Shown in pieces: positions 46,001 through 54,261 of a stretch of DNA of 64,000 bases (its first letter is position 1; each line of letters begins with the position of its first letter). The stretch covers positions 620,001 through 684,000 of the forward strand of contig JBGALE010000003.1 of the NCBI GenBank assembly GCA_044223995.1. Reading direction: 5' to 3'. The notes below the pieces were generated by a model, which had not been told where the DNA came from, ran no database searches, and saw nothing but the letters and a program-made list of their open reading frames with translations. Position numbers and translations under genes: made by a program. This stretch comes from JACMLD01 sp044223995 (GTDB lineage: Bacteria > Bacteroidota > Bacteroidia > Chitinophagales > Chitinophagaceae).

Positions 46001-47794
46001 ATCCTTTATTATATCCAAACCGGGCTGACCTATCAACGGTTCAAATACCGTTGCGGGCACAATCTTGTCAAATAATTTCTCTTCCCATCCGCAAAAACAA
46101 ACATTGGGGTCTACGATTTCATCTGTCTTTCCGGTGACCTGGTCTGCACGCAGGTGTTTGACAAGAAGAATGTCTTGCAAAGCTTCTTTTAAATCCTTAC
46201 TGATTCCCTTCTTCACCAGCGCAGCAATGAGTGCCTGGCTGACATAGTAATACCGGAGTCCCAATGCAGTATTCACCTGCGTAAATAGATCGGCCGTTGA
46301 AAAGAATGGCGGACAATTGCCGGGCTTTTTATTTGCTTTATTGTTTCCACCCAACTCCTGTTCATTATCACAACACGGGTTGCTTTGATCAATTTGGGGA
46401 ATAAGACTGTTACAATAATCTTTTTGCAACTGGCAGGCCAATGATATATTAATGGTCCTTGTTCCTTCATTCAATAACAATACCGGGGAAGCCAGTATAA
46501 ATCCCAAACGTGCATTTGGATAAGGGTAAATAAATTTATTTTCCGGATCAATATACTTACTCCATTTATCGCCCAACGTGGCACGTGAGGGAAGGCCATC
46601 CTTAAAATCTTTGTCAATACCATTTGCCTTGGTAGCATCGGGCGCTATATAAATTCCTTCTGCTACAGTATTGGTTTCGCAGATACCTGTCTGCGGATCG
46701 TCAACTTTAACCGGCTTGTTGTTGATGAACAAGGTTCGCTGATCGGCCACCTGTGTTTTGTTGACAACAATTTCATCATCACTGGCAAAATATATTTCCG
46801 CCTTGTTGTTGTCTTTTCCATCTTTAAACAGCAAACCTTTTTTAAAAAGATACTTATCCAGTTGTTGTTGAATATCCAGTACCAGGTGCACTTTGTCGGG
46901 CACAGCGCTTTTTGGTTTCAGTTGCAATACCTGTTTGTAAAAAAAATCGAGGTGTTTTTTTGTATATCCGTTGAGATCGCCCTGCAGGTGTTGAAACAAT
47001 TTTATAAACGCAAATAAGATAGCCAGGTGCGGTGGGTGTTTTTCTTTTAGTTCTTCTTTTAAAGGAAGCAGGCTTTGATCCAGGCTTTGTTCTGCAGAAA
47101 CTGATAACAATCTAATCACATCGTGAAAAGCCTGCACCAGTTGAAATACTTTATTATAAAGCGCAATCAGCCGTTTGCGTTTTGTATTGCCTTCTTTTTT
47201 AAATGAATTATCTTCCTGGTATAAATCGGACGATACCAATGCCCAGGCAGGATTGGTAACCAAATCATTTAACCGGATGGCAGACACTCCATACCAATGC
47301 GTAGCAGCATTGCTGTACTTGATGAAATTTTTCAAGGGGCCACTCAGCTTGTCCTTCATCAGTTTTTCCATCACTGTTTCAATGGGTATACCACTGCCGG
47401 TTATTTGCCGGTCCCAATTGTCAATTTTCTTAATAATATTAGTATAGGTGTAGCGCAGGAGAAGATATAATCCTCCTTTGGTGGGTTTGCTGTAAAAACG
47501 CTTTTTATAATCATCGAGCTTCTGCTGTGAAGCGGTGCGATCGTACTTGACAACAGATGCCAACACAAAAGGAAGGCTCTTTGCAAAAAAAGGCTGCCAG
47601 TCGCTTACCTGGAGGTTTTCATCGTAATAGTTGACATGGCGTGACAATTGCACAAAAAAATCCAGCAGGTCGGCCAATGAGCGATTATCAACCTTTGCCT
47701 TTCCGCCTAAAAGATCATCCAATACCCGCTGGCCCTGGCTGGTGCCGGGGTCAGTCTGAAAAGGATGAATCATATGTTTACAATCGGGCATCAT
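43085..47794 (-). CDS. Baseplate J-like protein (Afp11-like)
   Basis: A 1569-aa protein, the gp47/baseplate J homologue. Characteristic parts lie near the C-terminus: HFYIRVSELLRHKNRAIQKFDYERLVLESFPTVFKAKCIN, YVLVAVIPDLN, YEKVNICIRVKL, and FLAPWAIGEFEKLSFGQPVSQSDMIRFLESRDYIDYI. It forms the wedge that links hub to tube. An N-terminal half of about 600 residues and an inserted helical section (residues about 930-1060) are larger than in Afp11. The stop is 2 bp before the ATG of the gp25 side (47797), so the genes are tightly coupled. Confidence 0.88.
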   Translation of the reverse strand: MMPDCKHMIHPFQTDPGTSQGQRVLDDLLGGKAKVDNRSLADLLDFFVQLSRHVNYYDENLQVSDWQPFFAKSLPFVLASVVKYDRTASQQKLDDYKKRFYSKPTKGGLYLLLRYTYTNIIKKIDNWDRQITGSGIPIETVMEKLMKDKLSGPLKNFIKYSNAATHWYGVSAIRLNDLVTNPAWALVSSDLYQEDNSFKKEGNTKRKRLIALYNKVFQLVQAFHDVIRLLSVSAEQSLDQSLLPLKEELKEKHPPHLAILFAFIKLFQHLQGDLNGYTKKHLDFFYKQVLQLKPKSAVPDKVHLVLDIQQQLDKYLFKKGLLFKDGKDNNKAEIYFASDDEIVVNKTQVADQRTLFINNKPVKVDDPQTGICETNTVAEGIYIAPDATKANGIDKDFKDGLPSRATLGDKWSKYIDPENKFIYPYPNARLGFILASPVLLLNEGTRTINISLACQLQKDYCNSLIPQIDQSNPCCDNEQELGGNNKANKKPGNCPPFFSTADLFTQVNTALGLRYYYVSQALIAALVKKGISKDLKEALQDILLVKHLRADQVTGKTDEIVDPNVCFCGWEEKLFDKIVPATVFEPLIGQPGLDIIKDVIYPRYALNVLFSGEKAWIAPAPDNAANLVINMVQDAADDTKFVLNINAVITPDQKAITFYNAEALKEDFNTTQPLVKIELDDKIKIQVPVNNCEQEDIGCCDKILQGNTQEVSLYHFFREVKIIDGSKIDVNVCGVKNLIVQNDENVENINSLVRPFGVRPQVGANFYIGSQEIFSKNWQELWINVDWKDKPADLAKHYEFYDYEKFEDGSSVITEASFLLTHAVLEKGIWKTQNPAPPPFRHLFNDASAAVASFCGRPAPLNNDDKDNYHFTRKPPAVPDFLNTVYEKRNVFGQPLLPLNIASDYGFLRLTLEGVGFQHDRYAFVVARHMFALANQIDPVVIPELRKKAKEAKLIIDEIVSKIASIQSKVTDISNNADNAVDLIGPTIFFTDINDLLGDALAALAISDIATATNRVNDIASSVNGALIGAIGQIRNDISGANGLNDLIDANPLLVPFVEANYPQFGIARLSTELQDRLKFLDDNINVNQAVKAGLPKEPYTPAIKELSVDYSATADVKDIDIIHLYPCAGTYKPEVLVQQPMLFPTFCDEGTFFIGLQNLVPGSTLSILFQLSEATADSESERESLVWYYLENNEWKLLREGFEVLNDDTDGLTTSGIIKFSMPANMTNENSILPKGLHWIKATIPCKSKSVAEIIGIYTQAVKATFTNEEANDKLRLDQPLEAGSVAKLKVADASVKKVLQPYDSFGGRKPEEEGHFYIRVSELLRHKNRAIQKFDYERLVLESFPTVFKAKCINHTYALDAGAYVNDFTVAPGYVLVAVIPDLNQLKAAKSFEPKVPVSLLEQIEAYLKKVTSPFVRLKIMNPRYEKVNICIRVKLLPDKDEVYYKEQLAEDIRNFLAPWAIGEFEKLSFGQPVSQSDMIRFLESRDYIDYIIDLRMAHEIDNVNRKDIMPVTARSILVAGAIDVCIDQPGCETWCICGDPAENNNSQPCCDHPPVPIREEPEIILT

Positions 47795-47796
47795 GC

Positions 47797-48222
47797 TTAT
47801 ATGGGTTTCAGCGCTTCATTTTGATAAAAATCATACACGTAATTGAATCTCGAATTGGTACCGGGTATCGAGTACTCAACACTAATGGTGAATCTTCCTT
47901 CAAGCAAATCCGTGCTGTCGTCTGAGGTAACATCAATTTTTTCCGCAATAATTCTCGGTTCATAATATAAAATAGAATTGGCCACACGTTCTTTGATATA
48001 ACCAATGGTAGAACTGCTGAGTCCTTCGAATACATAATCATTCAGGTTGCAGCCGTATTTGGGTTGCATCACCCTTTCTCCCAGTGAAGTGGACAAAAGA
48101 ATATTAAGGCTTTGTTTGATATCCTCTTCATCGGTCACCATGTCAACCGTGCCTGAACTTCGGTTGAATGTTGGTGGGAATGACCAGCCTGTTCCGAGAA
48201 ATGAATTGAATACTTTCGCCAT
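47797..48222 (-). CDS. GPW/gp25-family baseplate protein (Afp9-like)
   Basis: A 141-aa protein of the gp25 family: a conserved core with QSLNILLSTSLGERVMQPKYGCNLNDYVFE, then ERVANSILYYEPRI and a beta-rich C-terminus. The EPR motif is the family hallmark. It builds the wedge beside baseplate J and nucleates the sheath. Its place between the PAAR and baseplate J genes is the normal eCIS order. Confidence 0.92.
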   Translation of the reverse strand: MAKVFNSFLGTGWSFPPTFNRSSGTVDMVTDEEDIKQSLNILLSTSLGERVMQPKYGCNLNDYVFEGLSSSTIGYIKERVANSILYYEPRIIAEKIDVTSDDSTDLLEGRFTISVEYSIPGTNSRFNYVYDFYQNEALKPI

Positions 48223-48237
48223 ACAATTATTTTTTAT

Positions 48238-48531
48238 TTAACCACCTATTTGTACTGTAGGAAAACCGGCCACTATTACACCTCCATGCGCCGTTAAGTC
48301 TCCCTGTCTTGCTGCTGGCTTTCCTCCAATTAATACTGTTGAAGAGCCCATTACAATTGTATCCGGCGGACCGGTACAAACCAACAAATCACCTACTACT
48401 GCCGCTGGCATATTACCTACCATTACTGTTGGTACTCCCGGGCCGGTAACCGGACCACCAACATGTGGAACAGGTCCCGGATTTACCAGTGGGCAGGTAT
48501 GCATATCACTTATTCTTGCTGCTGATGGCAT
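48238..48531 (-). CDS. PAAR-domain tip protein (Afp10-like)
   Basis: A 97-aa protein, almost entirely a PAAR domain: PSAARISDMHTCPLVNPGPVPHVGGPV at the start, repeated GN/GG strand turns (VMVGNMPAAVVGD, STVLIGGKPAARQGD) and His/Cys residues for the metal. It caps the spike formed by the VgrG-like protein. No toxin extension is attached, so it is tip-only. It lies 5 bp after the spike gene. Confidence 0.92.
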   Translation of the reverse strand: MPSAARISDMHTCPLVNPGPVPHVGGPVTGPGVPTVMVGNMPAAVVGDLLVCTGPPDTIVMGSSTVLIGGKPAARQGDLTAHGGVIVAGFPTVQIGG

Positions 48532-48536
48532 CTGAT

Positions 48537-50312
48537 TTAATTTATTTTTACGAGTGAACCACTGATCTCTGTTATTCCTGATGCTGATAATTTGGCAAGT
48601 GCGCCTTCCATGCTAATGTTTCCATCTGCTTTTACAGAAAGTGTTGCCCCGCCAATCGTCAGCGAAGCACCTGCCTTCAAAGACAGGTTTACACCTGCTT
48701 CAATATCTATATTCTGCTGGCTGCTGAGTTTTATACCAGTGGTGCTCAATGTTATTTTATTACTGTTTTGATCTTTTATCTCGATTGTTTGTCCCTGTTC
48801 GTCCAGCTTGATGCTGTTGCCGGCGGGTGTATCGATCGTAATTGTTTTTGTCTGATCATGAAAATGTACGCGCATTTTACTGCGTGTAAAGATTCCTTTC
48901 TCATGGTTGTCGTCACTTGCTCGCAGCGGCGCTTTTTTCGCGCTGCTGTTAAGCATTCCCAAAACAATAGCGTGATTGGGATCATCATTGATAAAACCAA
49001 CAATCACTTCATCTCCAATTTCAGGACGGAAAAAAGTACCGCGATCATCTCCTGCATCCAAACAGGCTACGCGTGACCAAATGCCCTGTGCATTGTTATC
49101 TATTGTTGGTATTTTCACCAGTATCCTGTCGTCACCATCGGGATCGGTGGCCAAATGAACAACGATACCTATCTGCAAACCGTGGATGCCACCCATTAAG
49201 CCGGCGGTCATCGGGTCATTAATATTTTTGTGAACGAGTTCATAGGTTTCAGGATCAAGACCAAATTGTATACTTGTTTCCCAACTGCCATTACCAATGT
49301 CCTGTTTTACGGCAGTTACAAAAGCATTTCCCTTATAACGGTCACCCACACCCTCCAGTTTCAGCATATCACCTGGTTTGATCCCGGAGAAACCGGTAAT
49401 TTTTACCCTTCCCCTAATCTTCGCCAACCGGCTGCGCAACATGACTCCGTCTACCCATACCTGTAAGGCCTGTTCTGTAATATGACCGCTGTGGTGCAAC
49501 TGGAAATGATCAAGATTAATAGTTTTTGCCAAATCTGCGCCGCTGATATTACCGTGTTGTGTAAACGATGCAGCTTCATCAGTATCTGCATCAAACAATT
49601 GCTGGTTGGCATAGTCCCAGGAAATAGCTTTTACATTTTTCCACTGGTTGCGTGCATCCATTTCCGCTTCAAACTCCATGATGGATGTTCCATAACTGGC
49701 CTGCAATACTGGTTGGGCCGATGTATCTGGTTTGAATGTTTTTATCGTTCCATCATTCACATTCACCAGCATACCGTTTGCCTCTGCGCGCAGTAACAGG
49801 AAATCCCAATCAGTCAGGTGGTGTTGCACCAGTTCCTTATTGGTAACAGTTGTATCCTGTGCATCGCTTGTGAGACCGGAATATTGTCCAATCAGGTCAT
49901 CGAACAACTGACTGTCTTTTACATTTTCGAAATATTTATTTTTTCGTCCTACTGTCATTTTTACTGCTTCATCCCGGCACTCCACCATCAATTGCGAATT
50001 GCCACTTGCCTTTACCTGTATGGACTGTCTCGTGATAATACCTTTAAAGACCTGCGTATTGTTTCCGTCAAAACCTATTTTGATTATAATTTTTTTCCCT
50101 GGTACCAATTCATCGGTATTGCTGATTTCAAAATTCCTGGCAGCAGCATCACCATCCCGTAATACCATTTTCACCGTTGGTATCCGGTTGATCTCTTTCA
50201 TAATGGAAAGCGATAACAACTGGTACGATGGGTTCATAGCCTGTCCTTCTATAAGAACATTATAGCTGGCCACATCGTGGGTGGAAGGATTCGGTATGAT
50301 CAGTTCTTCCAT
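48537..50312 (-). CDS. VgrG-like spike protein (Afp8-like)
   Basis: A 591-aa protein. The N-terminal gp27-like hub domain spans about residues 1-370 and an OB-fold/gp5-like part lies near 375-470 (GLQIGIVVHLATDPDGDDRILVKIPTI, RGTFFRPEIGDEVIVGFINDDPNHAIVLGML). The beta-helix spike (about 490-591) has repeated INLKDQN/KLSSQQNIDIEAG strands. No enzymatic extension is seen. The ATG overlaps the stop of the LysM gene by 1 nt. Confidence 0.92.
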   Translation of the reverse strand: MEELIIPNPSTHDVASYNVLIEGQAMNPSYQLLSLSIMKEINRIPTVKMVLRDGDAAARNFEISNTDELVPGKKIIIKIGFDGNNTQVFKGIITRQSIQVKASGNSQLMVECRDEAVKMTVGRKNKYFENVKDSQLFDDLIGQYSGLTSDAQDTTVTNKELVQHHLTDWDFLLLRAEANGMLVNVNDGTIKTFKPDTSAQPVLQASYGTSIMEFEAEMDARNQWKNVKAISWDYANQQLFDADTDEAASFTQHGNISGADLAKTINLDHFQLHHSGHITEQALQVWVDGVMLRSRLAKIRGRVKITGFSGIKPGDMLKLEGVGDRYKGNAFVTAVKQDIGNGSWETSIQFGLDPETYELVHKNINDPMTAGLMGGIHGLQIGIVVHLATDPDGDDRILVKIPTIDNNAQGIWSRVACLDAGDDRGTFFRPEIGDEVIVGFINDDPNHAIVLGMLNSSAKKAPLRASDDNHEKGIFTRSKMRVHFHDQTKTITIDTPAGNSIKLDEQGQTIEIKDQNSNKITLSTTGIKLSSQQNIDIEAGVNLSLKAGASLTIGGATLSVKADGNISMEGALAKLSASGITEISGSLVKIN

Positions 50313-51022
50313 CAGGCTTCGTTTTTATTGAATGGCGGGAAATACAAATCGCTGCCTGCTTTGATCTTTCTGATCGTTACCAGGTTGTTGACCTTTCCCA
50401 ACTGCATTAAATATTTTGGATCATTATAAATTTCATTGCTCAGCAAATCGAGCCTATCGCCCTGGTTCACTTTGCGATAATGCGTTAAATCGGGTGAGGA
50501 TGCCCGTGATTCGGCCAGCAACTGTTCCCTTGACTTATGCGCCAGGAACGTGGCGCTGACTTTTACCCGCAAGGGCGAACCATCGGGTTCAAACAATGTA
50601 TAATTCAGATCGAGATTGGATAATACACATTTGAAATCCATCTCTGAACCCCAGTGAACAATCAGGAACCTTGGCCGGTGGATCTTACCATCAAAATTGT
50701 ACACGCATTTCATCAGGTCATCCAACTGGTCGTGTACTTTTTTACTGATATAATCTTTATTGTCGCCACCATACCCTTCCATTGTTTTCGTTCCATCCAG
50801 CACAAACTCCAGCCGCAATTGTTCCGGTTCGGTTGATTTATATTTTGCTTCTGTACCGGGGTTTCCATGTCCCTGCGAAGTATCGGCATTTACCTTAAAG
50901 GTTTGGGTAAACGATTCCGGGTTAATCGGGGTCGTGAATTTTTTATTGGGATCTTCTCCCGAAAAATCACGGTTCTCGAATGACCGGATAACCAGTTTCT
51001 CCAGTTTTTTTCTATCGCTCAT
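50312..51022 (-). CDS. LysM-containing baseplate hub protein (Afp7-like)
   Basis: A 236-aa protein. The N-terminal part has the tube-adaptor pattern INPESFTQTFKVNADTSQ and a conserved RFLIVHWGSEMDFKCVLSNLDLNYTLF core. A LysM-type C-terminus (residues about 180-230; VNQGDRLDLLSNEIYNDPKYLMQLGKVN, DLYFPPF) completes it. It connects tube initiator to spike as gp53/Afp7 does. It overlaps the DUF5908 gene by 11 bp and the spike gene by 1 nt. Confidence 0.9.
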   Translation of the reverse strand: MSDRKKLEKLVIRSFENRDFSGEDPNKKFTTPINPESFTQTFKVNADTSQGHGNPGTEAKYKSTEPEQLRLEFVLDGTKTMEGYGGDNKDYISKKVHDQLDDLMKCVYNFDGKIHRPRFLIVHWGSEMDFKCVLSNLDLNYTLFEPDGSPLRVKVSATFLAHKSREQLLAESRASSPDLTHYRKVNQGDRLDLLSNEIYNDPKYLMQLGKVNNLVTIRKIKAGSDLYFPPFNKNEA

Positions 51023-51185
51023 TTTTATCCTTTAAAATTTCAAGCACTTTTTCCACGCAGGTTTTGATCATATCTTCTCCGGGTGAACTATTACTTCCCG
51101 CACTGCTGCCAGCAGCACCGGAAGGAGCAGCGCCGTTTTGTTCTACGGTCGCTTTGATGACCAGTTCCCTGATTTCAACCGGCAT
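51012..51185 (-). CDS. DUF5908-family small eCIS protein
   Basis: A 57-aa protein read from ATG 51185 to TAG 51012. The start MPVEIRELVIKATVEQ matches DUF5908 proteins, found next to the tube and LysM genes in Bacteroidota contractile systems. A Gly/Ser/Ala linker and a helix (MIKTCVEKVLEILKDK) follow. It is too short for many gene finders. It overlaps the LysM gene by 11 bp and follows the second tube gene by 21 bp. Its exact structural role is unknown. Confidence 0.82.
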   Translation of the reverse strand: MPVEIRELVIKATVEQNGAAPSGAAGSSAGSNSSPGEDMIKTCVEKVLEILKDKNER

Positions 51186-51206
51186 AATGATAGTTTTATA
51201 CAGTGA

Positions 51207-51707
51207 TTATTCATTGAAAGCCTTTTCCTCTGTCAGCAACAGCCTGTTGTAATTCAGTTCCAGTGTTTCGATCAATACTTCGCCCCGCTCTGCATTCAAT
51301 TCTGCAATCTTCCAACTGCGCGGCCAAACATTGGTCACCGTCCAAACCATTAATGGCTGGTGATCTTCTCCGAGCAACTTAATAGTAACGGAGTCGATTA
51401 CCCGAAAATCTTCCTTTTGCGTAGTGGTATCGAATGGTTCTCCTTCGAAAGTCCGCTTCAGCCAATCTGTTACTGCAGACGTTTTCGGTCCAAGTAACCC
51501 ACGCTTCAACACCAATGGGCCAAACTTCCGTCTCGTTGGGAGAACATGTTCAAACCGGTTCTCTCCTCCTTCCTTTACCGTTTCCGTGTCCATGGTGGAA
51601 TCCAATCCGCTTACAGATTGAAACTTTACATCCACCGAATCGCGATCACCGGCAGTGAAGTGAACAGAAAAATGAAATCCAACAGACTGATAGGCGTTCT
51701 TAGCCAT
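51207..51707 (-). CDS. Tail tube-like protein (Afp5-type, tube initiator)
   Basis: A 166-aa T4 gp19-like protein. Motifs are FHFSVHF, FQSVSGLDSTMDTETVKEGGENRFEHVLPTRRKFGPLVLKRGLLG, and the ending AERGEVLIETLELNYNRL. Compared with the 154-aa protein at 51714 it is more divergent at the ends and lies next to the LysM gene, so it is probably the initiator ring that links tube to hub. Confidence 0.9.
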   Translation of the reverse strand: MAKNAYQSVGFHFSVHFTAGDRDSVDVKFQSVSGLDSTMDTETVKEGGENRFEHVLPTRRKFGPLVLKRGLLGPKTSAVTDWLKRTFEGEPFDTTTQKEDFRVIDSVTIKLLGEDHQPLMVWTVTNVWPRSWKIAELNAERGEVLIETLELNYNRLLLTEEKAFNE

Positions 51708-51713
51708 GCAGCA

Positions 51714-52178
51714 TTATTTTTTTGCTTCAACAATAGACAACCCTTCGTGTACCAATTCAAGGCTTTCAATCGCTACTTCACTGGCATCTGCCTTCAGATC
51801 AGTAGAAGTAACTTTTGATGGCCAGGCTTTGGCAACTGCCCATGAAATGATGGGTTGATGCTCTTCATCCAGTAAACGGATGGTAACATCTCGCCTGAAT
51901 TTTTCTTTTCCTTCCTGGAACATCATGGTTTTTTTCCATTGCTCAAAGAATTCAAAATCGCCCAGGAACGTGCCGCGTTTAAGTGTAATGTTTTTGTATT
52001 CGGTCAAACCAGGTTGTTTTGTTTTATTGTAAGTGGGGTTGCTCCCTTCACGGTATTCGATAACCTTGGTTTCAAAATCCAAACCGCTTACTTCAGTAAA
52101 ACCAATCCGGGTTCCGCCCCAGTCAAGTTGAAAATGAAACTTGGGGAGCGGGTAATTTTTTTTGGGATCGTCTGCCAT
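51714..52178 (-). CDS. Tail tube protein (Afp1-type)
   Basis: A 154-aa T4 gp19-like protein. Motifs are PKFHFQLDWGGTRIGFTEVSGLDFETKVIEYREGSNP, KNITLKRGTFLGDFEFFEQWK, and ASEVAIESLELVHEGL. It is the likely main tube subunit that forms the inner channel through which cargo passes. It is 6 bp before the second tube gene. Confidence 0.9.
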   Translation of the reverse strand: MADDPKKNYPLPKFHFQLDWGGTRIGFTEVSGLDFETKVIEYREGSNPTYNKTKQPGLTEYKNITLKRGTFLGDFEFFEQWKKTMMFQEGKEKFRRDVTIRLLDEEHQPIISWAVAKAWPSKVTSTDLKADASEVAIESLELVHEGLSIVEAKK

Positions 52179-52226
52179 GAGTATGAGTTTTTAGATGAAA
52201 TTAAAATGATTGATTGCTTCTGTTTG

Positions 52227-53162
52227 TTATGCTGTTTTACACCTTGTTTTAGGATCTGCCTGTGCAATGGCTGCGGTAAGGCTGTCTTTGCAAGCCTGCA
52301 GTGCATCACGCTTTTCATTGGCCTTATCCAGTTCCTGCTTCAACTGATCGGTTTTGGCCTTGGTATCTGTGCATGCTTTCTGCAGATCTTTATAATATGG
52401 ATCCTGGTCGATGGGGAAACCTATCAACGGATGCAGTTCGCAGCATTCATTGCCGGAACCTCCATCTTTAATACCTCCCCTGCCCTGTTTTTTATAATCA
52501 TCACTGTTTTCATCACAACCGGCACAATGCAAAATATTCCGCCAGTATACCAGTGTTTGTTTCAATCCATATTCGCTGCAGAGATCAGTATCCAGTCCGT
52601 AAGCCAGTTCAAGTGCAGCAATTATTTTCAGGATCATATCATCGCGGGTAGCTATTACAGCATCAAGCTTCTTTCCATACTCTTCGAGGCATTTTACAAT
52701 ACCTACACCGGGAGCGAGATCGGGGCTCTTCAGGCAATTGATGCATTGCATTAGTTCATCGTACTCCTCTTTTAATTTCTCCACGCGCAGGTACAGGTCC
52801 TTCGTCATGCAGAAGAGTATTTCAATGGCCTTGCCTGTTTTCTCAGTTACCTGGCAGATTTTTGTCAGGTGTGTGATGAACAGCTCCAACTGGCGGCAGA
52901 GTGCATCTGCTTTTTCATCTGTCAGCACCCAATCATCGCACCATGCTTTTATTTTCTGGTACCAGGTATACGTATTGGTGTACTCTGCCTGTTTGTGGGC
53001 TGCAACGGTTGACGCAATTTTCCAGTCGGCAGTCACCTGGTCGAGATCTTTTTTCCAGGTATCATAACAACAGTCACCACTGGGCGGCGTATCGCCGGGG
53101 TTCTTTTCGCAGCAGTCATAAATTTCCTGCTGTATATCTGAAATTGGTTGATAACTTAACAT
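52227..53162 (-). CDS. Cys-rich helical protein between tube and sheath genes, second of a pair
   Basis: A 311-aa protein from ATG 53162; the frame opens at a TTG at 53198. Mostly long helices with about 19 Cys, often in CC or CxxC pairs (YDCCEKN, GDCCYDT, QCINCLKS, ILHCAGCDENS, NECCEL). A heptad-rich coiled coil closes it (KAKTDQLKQELDKANEKRDALQ). No signal peptide is present. It follows the 344-aa Cys-rich gene directly. Position between sheath and tube suggests a structural or accessory part of the particle, such as a plug, cap adaptor or fibre. No family is recognised. Confidence 0.7.
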   Translation of the reverse strand: MLSYQPISDIQQEIYDCCEKNPGDTPPSGDCCYDTWKKDLDQVTADWKIASTVAAHKQAEYTNTYTWYQKIKAWCDDWVLTDEKADALCRQLELFITHLTKICQVTEKTGKAIEILFCMTKDLYLRVEKLKEEYDELMQCINCLKSPDLAPGVGIVKCLEEYGKKLDAVIATRDDMILKIIAALELAYGLDTDLCSEYGLKQTLVYWRNILHCAGCDENSDDYKKQGRGGIKDGGSGNECCELHPLIGFPIDQDPYYKDLQKACTDTKAKTDQLKQELDKANEKRDALQACKDSLTAAIAQADPKTRCKTA

Positions 53163-53194
53163 GTTTGATTTTTTTTGAATGAGGAAACGGTTGA

Positions 53195-54229
53195 TCAATC
53201 ACAATCTTTTTTGGAAGATGGCTCGCAATACACGCCGGTCACTTCATCGCATATATCGCATATTTCACACTTGCATGCTTTCAGCCGATCATTGCTGTCA
53301 TCCAAATGATGGCAACCACATTCGCCGTCTTCACTGATGCAATTACATTTATGACAGCAGAGATAGTCTTTGATTTCATCGATGCCTTCCACTGCATCGC
53401 GTGCACTGTACAAGGCGAATGAACCAGTAGTCAGTGCCTTGGTAGCATCCACCAGTTCCGATTGTGCCGTATCCACCGCAGTCTTTCCGGCCGTCATTTT
53501 CTGCACCACCTGGTCATCGAATGCTTTTGCATTGGTTTCAAAATCGGTTTGAAACTTCTGTATGCTGCCGATGCTCATGAAAGTTTGAATGCCCATGATG
53601 TCTGAAGAAGAACCATAGATGATATCTATGTCCTGGCAGAAGATAGCTGGTATGGATACCAGGTGATCCAAAATGGTGCAGGCGTTTTCACATGCCTGTG
53701 GCACCTGTGTATCTCCGCCACCCTCCTGTCCGCGGTTATTGTCGTTGCAGTCGCTGGAAGTTTTACATCCGAGTTTTATCATTTGTGATGAATTGCAACT
53801 GTCCTTACGGCATGCATCCAGGTTGGAAGCAGCTACACGCAGATCACCAAACTTTGCCTTGGCATCTTTTGCAGCAGCGCAAACCGCTTTCAGTGCATCC
53901 ACCAGTTTACCGTTTTTAGCAATGAGCGCTGTTACATCTGCTTTTATTTCTGCAGATGATTGAATGAGTTCCACACCGGTTGACAATTCCAGGTTGCGGG
54001 TGATGCGATAATTTTTTTCTGTTTTTACAAAACAGCATTTCTTAAACTCATAGGTGGTGGTCAATCCCTTTACGTTTTCTTCGGCAGCAGTAAGGGTGCC
54101 TACCAAACCAATGAGTGTATCGCAGTAGCTGTCTTTTTTAGTCCTGATGGTCTTCTTCACCAGCGAGTGGTGGCCGTTTTGCTTTTTTCCATCAGGCTTT
54201 TTCTTTTCGTTATATTGTTGAATACTCAT
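53195..54229 (-). CDS. Cys-rich helical protein between sheath and tube genes, first of a pair
   Basis: A 344-aa protein. A basic N-terminus (KKKPDGKKQNGHHSLVKK) leads to long helical stretches and about 25 Cys concentrated at the C-terminus (DYLCCHKCNCISEDGECGCHH, CKCEICDICDEVTGVYC), a possible zinc or disulfide module. It lies 32 bp after the sheath gene. A similar Cys-rich partner follows. The basic start and Cys-rich end are unlike known Afp or PVC proteins. The function is unknown; a particle accessory role is the most likely reading. Confidence 0.7.
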   Translation of the reverse strand: MSIQQYNEKKKPDGKKQNGHHSLVKKTIRTKKDSYCDTLIGLVGTLTAAEENVKGLTTTYEFKKCCFVKTEKNYRITRNLELSTGVELIQSSAEIKADVTALIAKNGKLVDALKAVCAAAKDAKAKFGDLRVAASNLDACRKDSCNSSQMIKLGCKTSSDCNDNNRGQEGGGDTQVPQACENACTILDHLVSIPAIFCQDIDIIYGSSSDIMGIQTFMSIGSIQKFQTDFETNAKAFDDQVVQKMTAGKTAVDTAQSELVDATKALTTGSFALYSARDAVEGIDEIKDYLCCHKCNCISEDGECGCHHLDDSNDRLKACKCEICDICDEVTGVYCEPSSKKDCD

Positions 54230-54261
54230 GATAATGTATTTTGGATGAAGGGTAATGAAGT

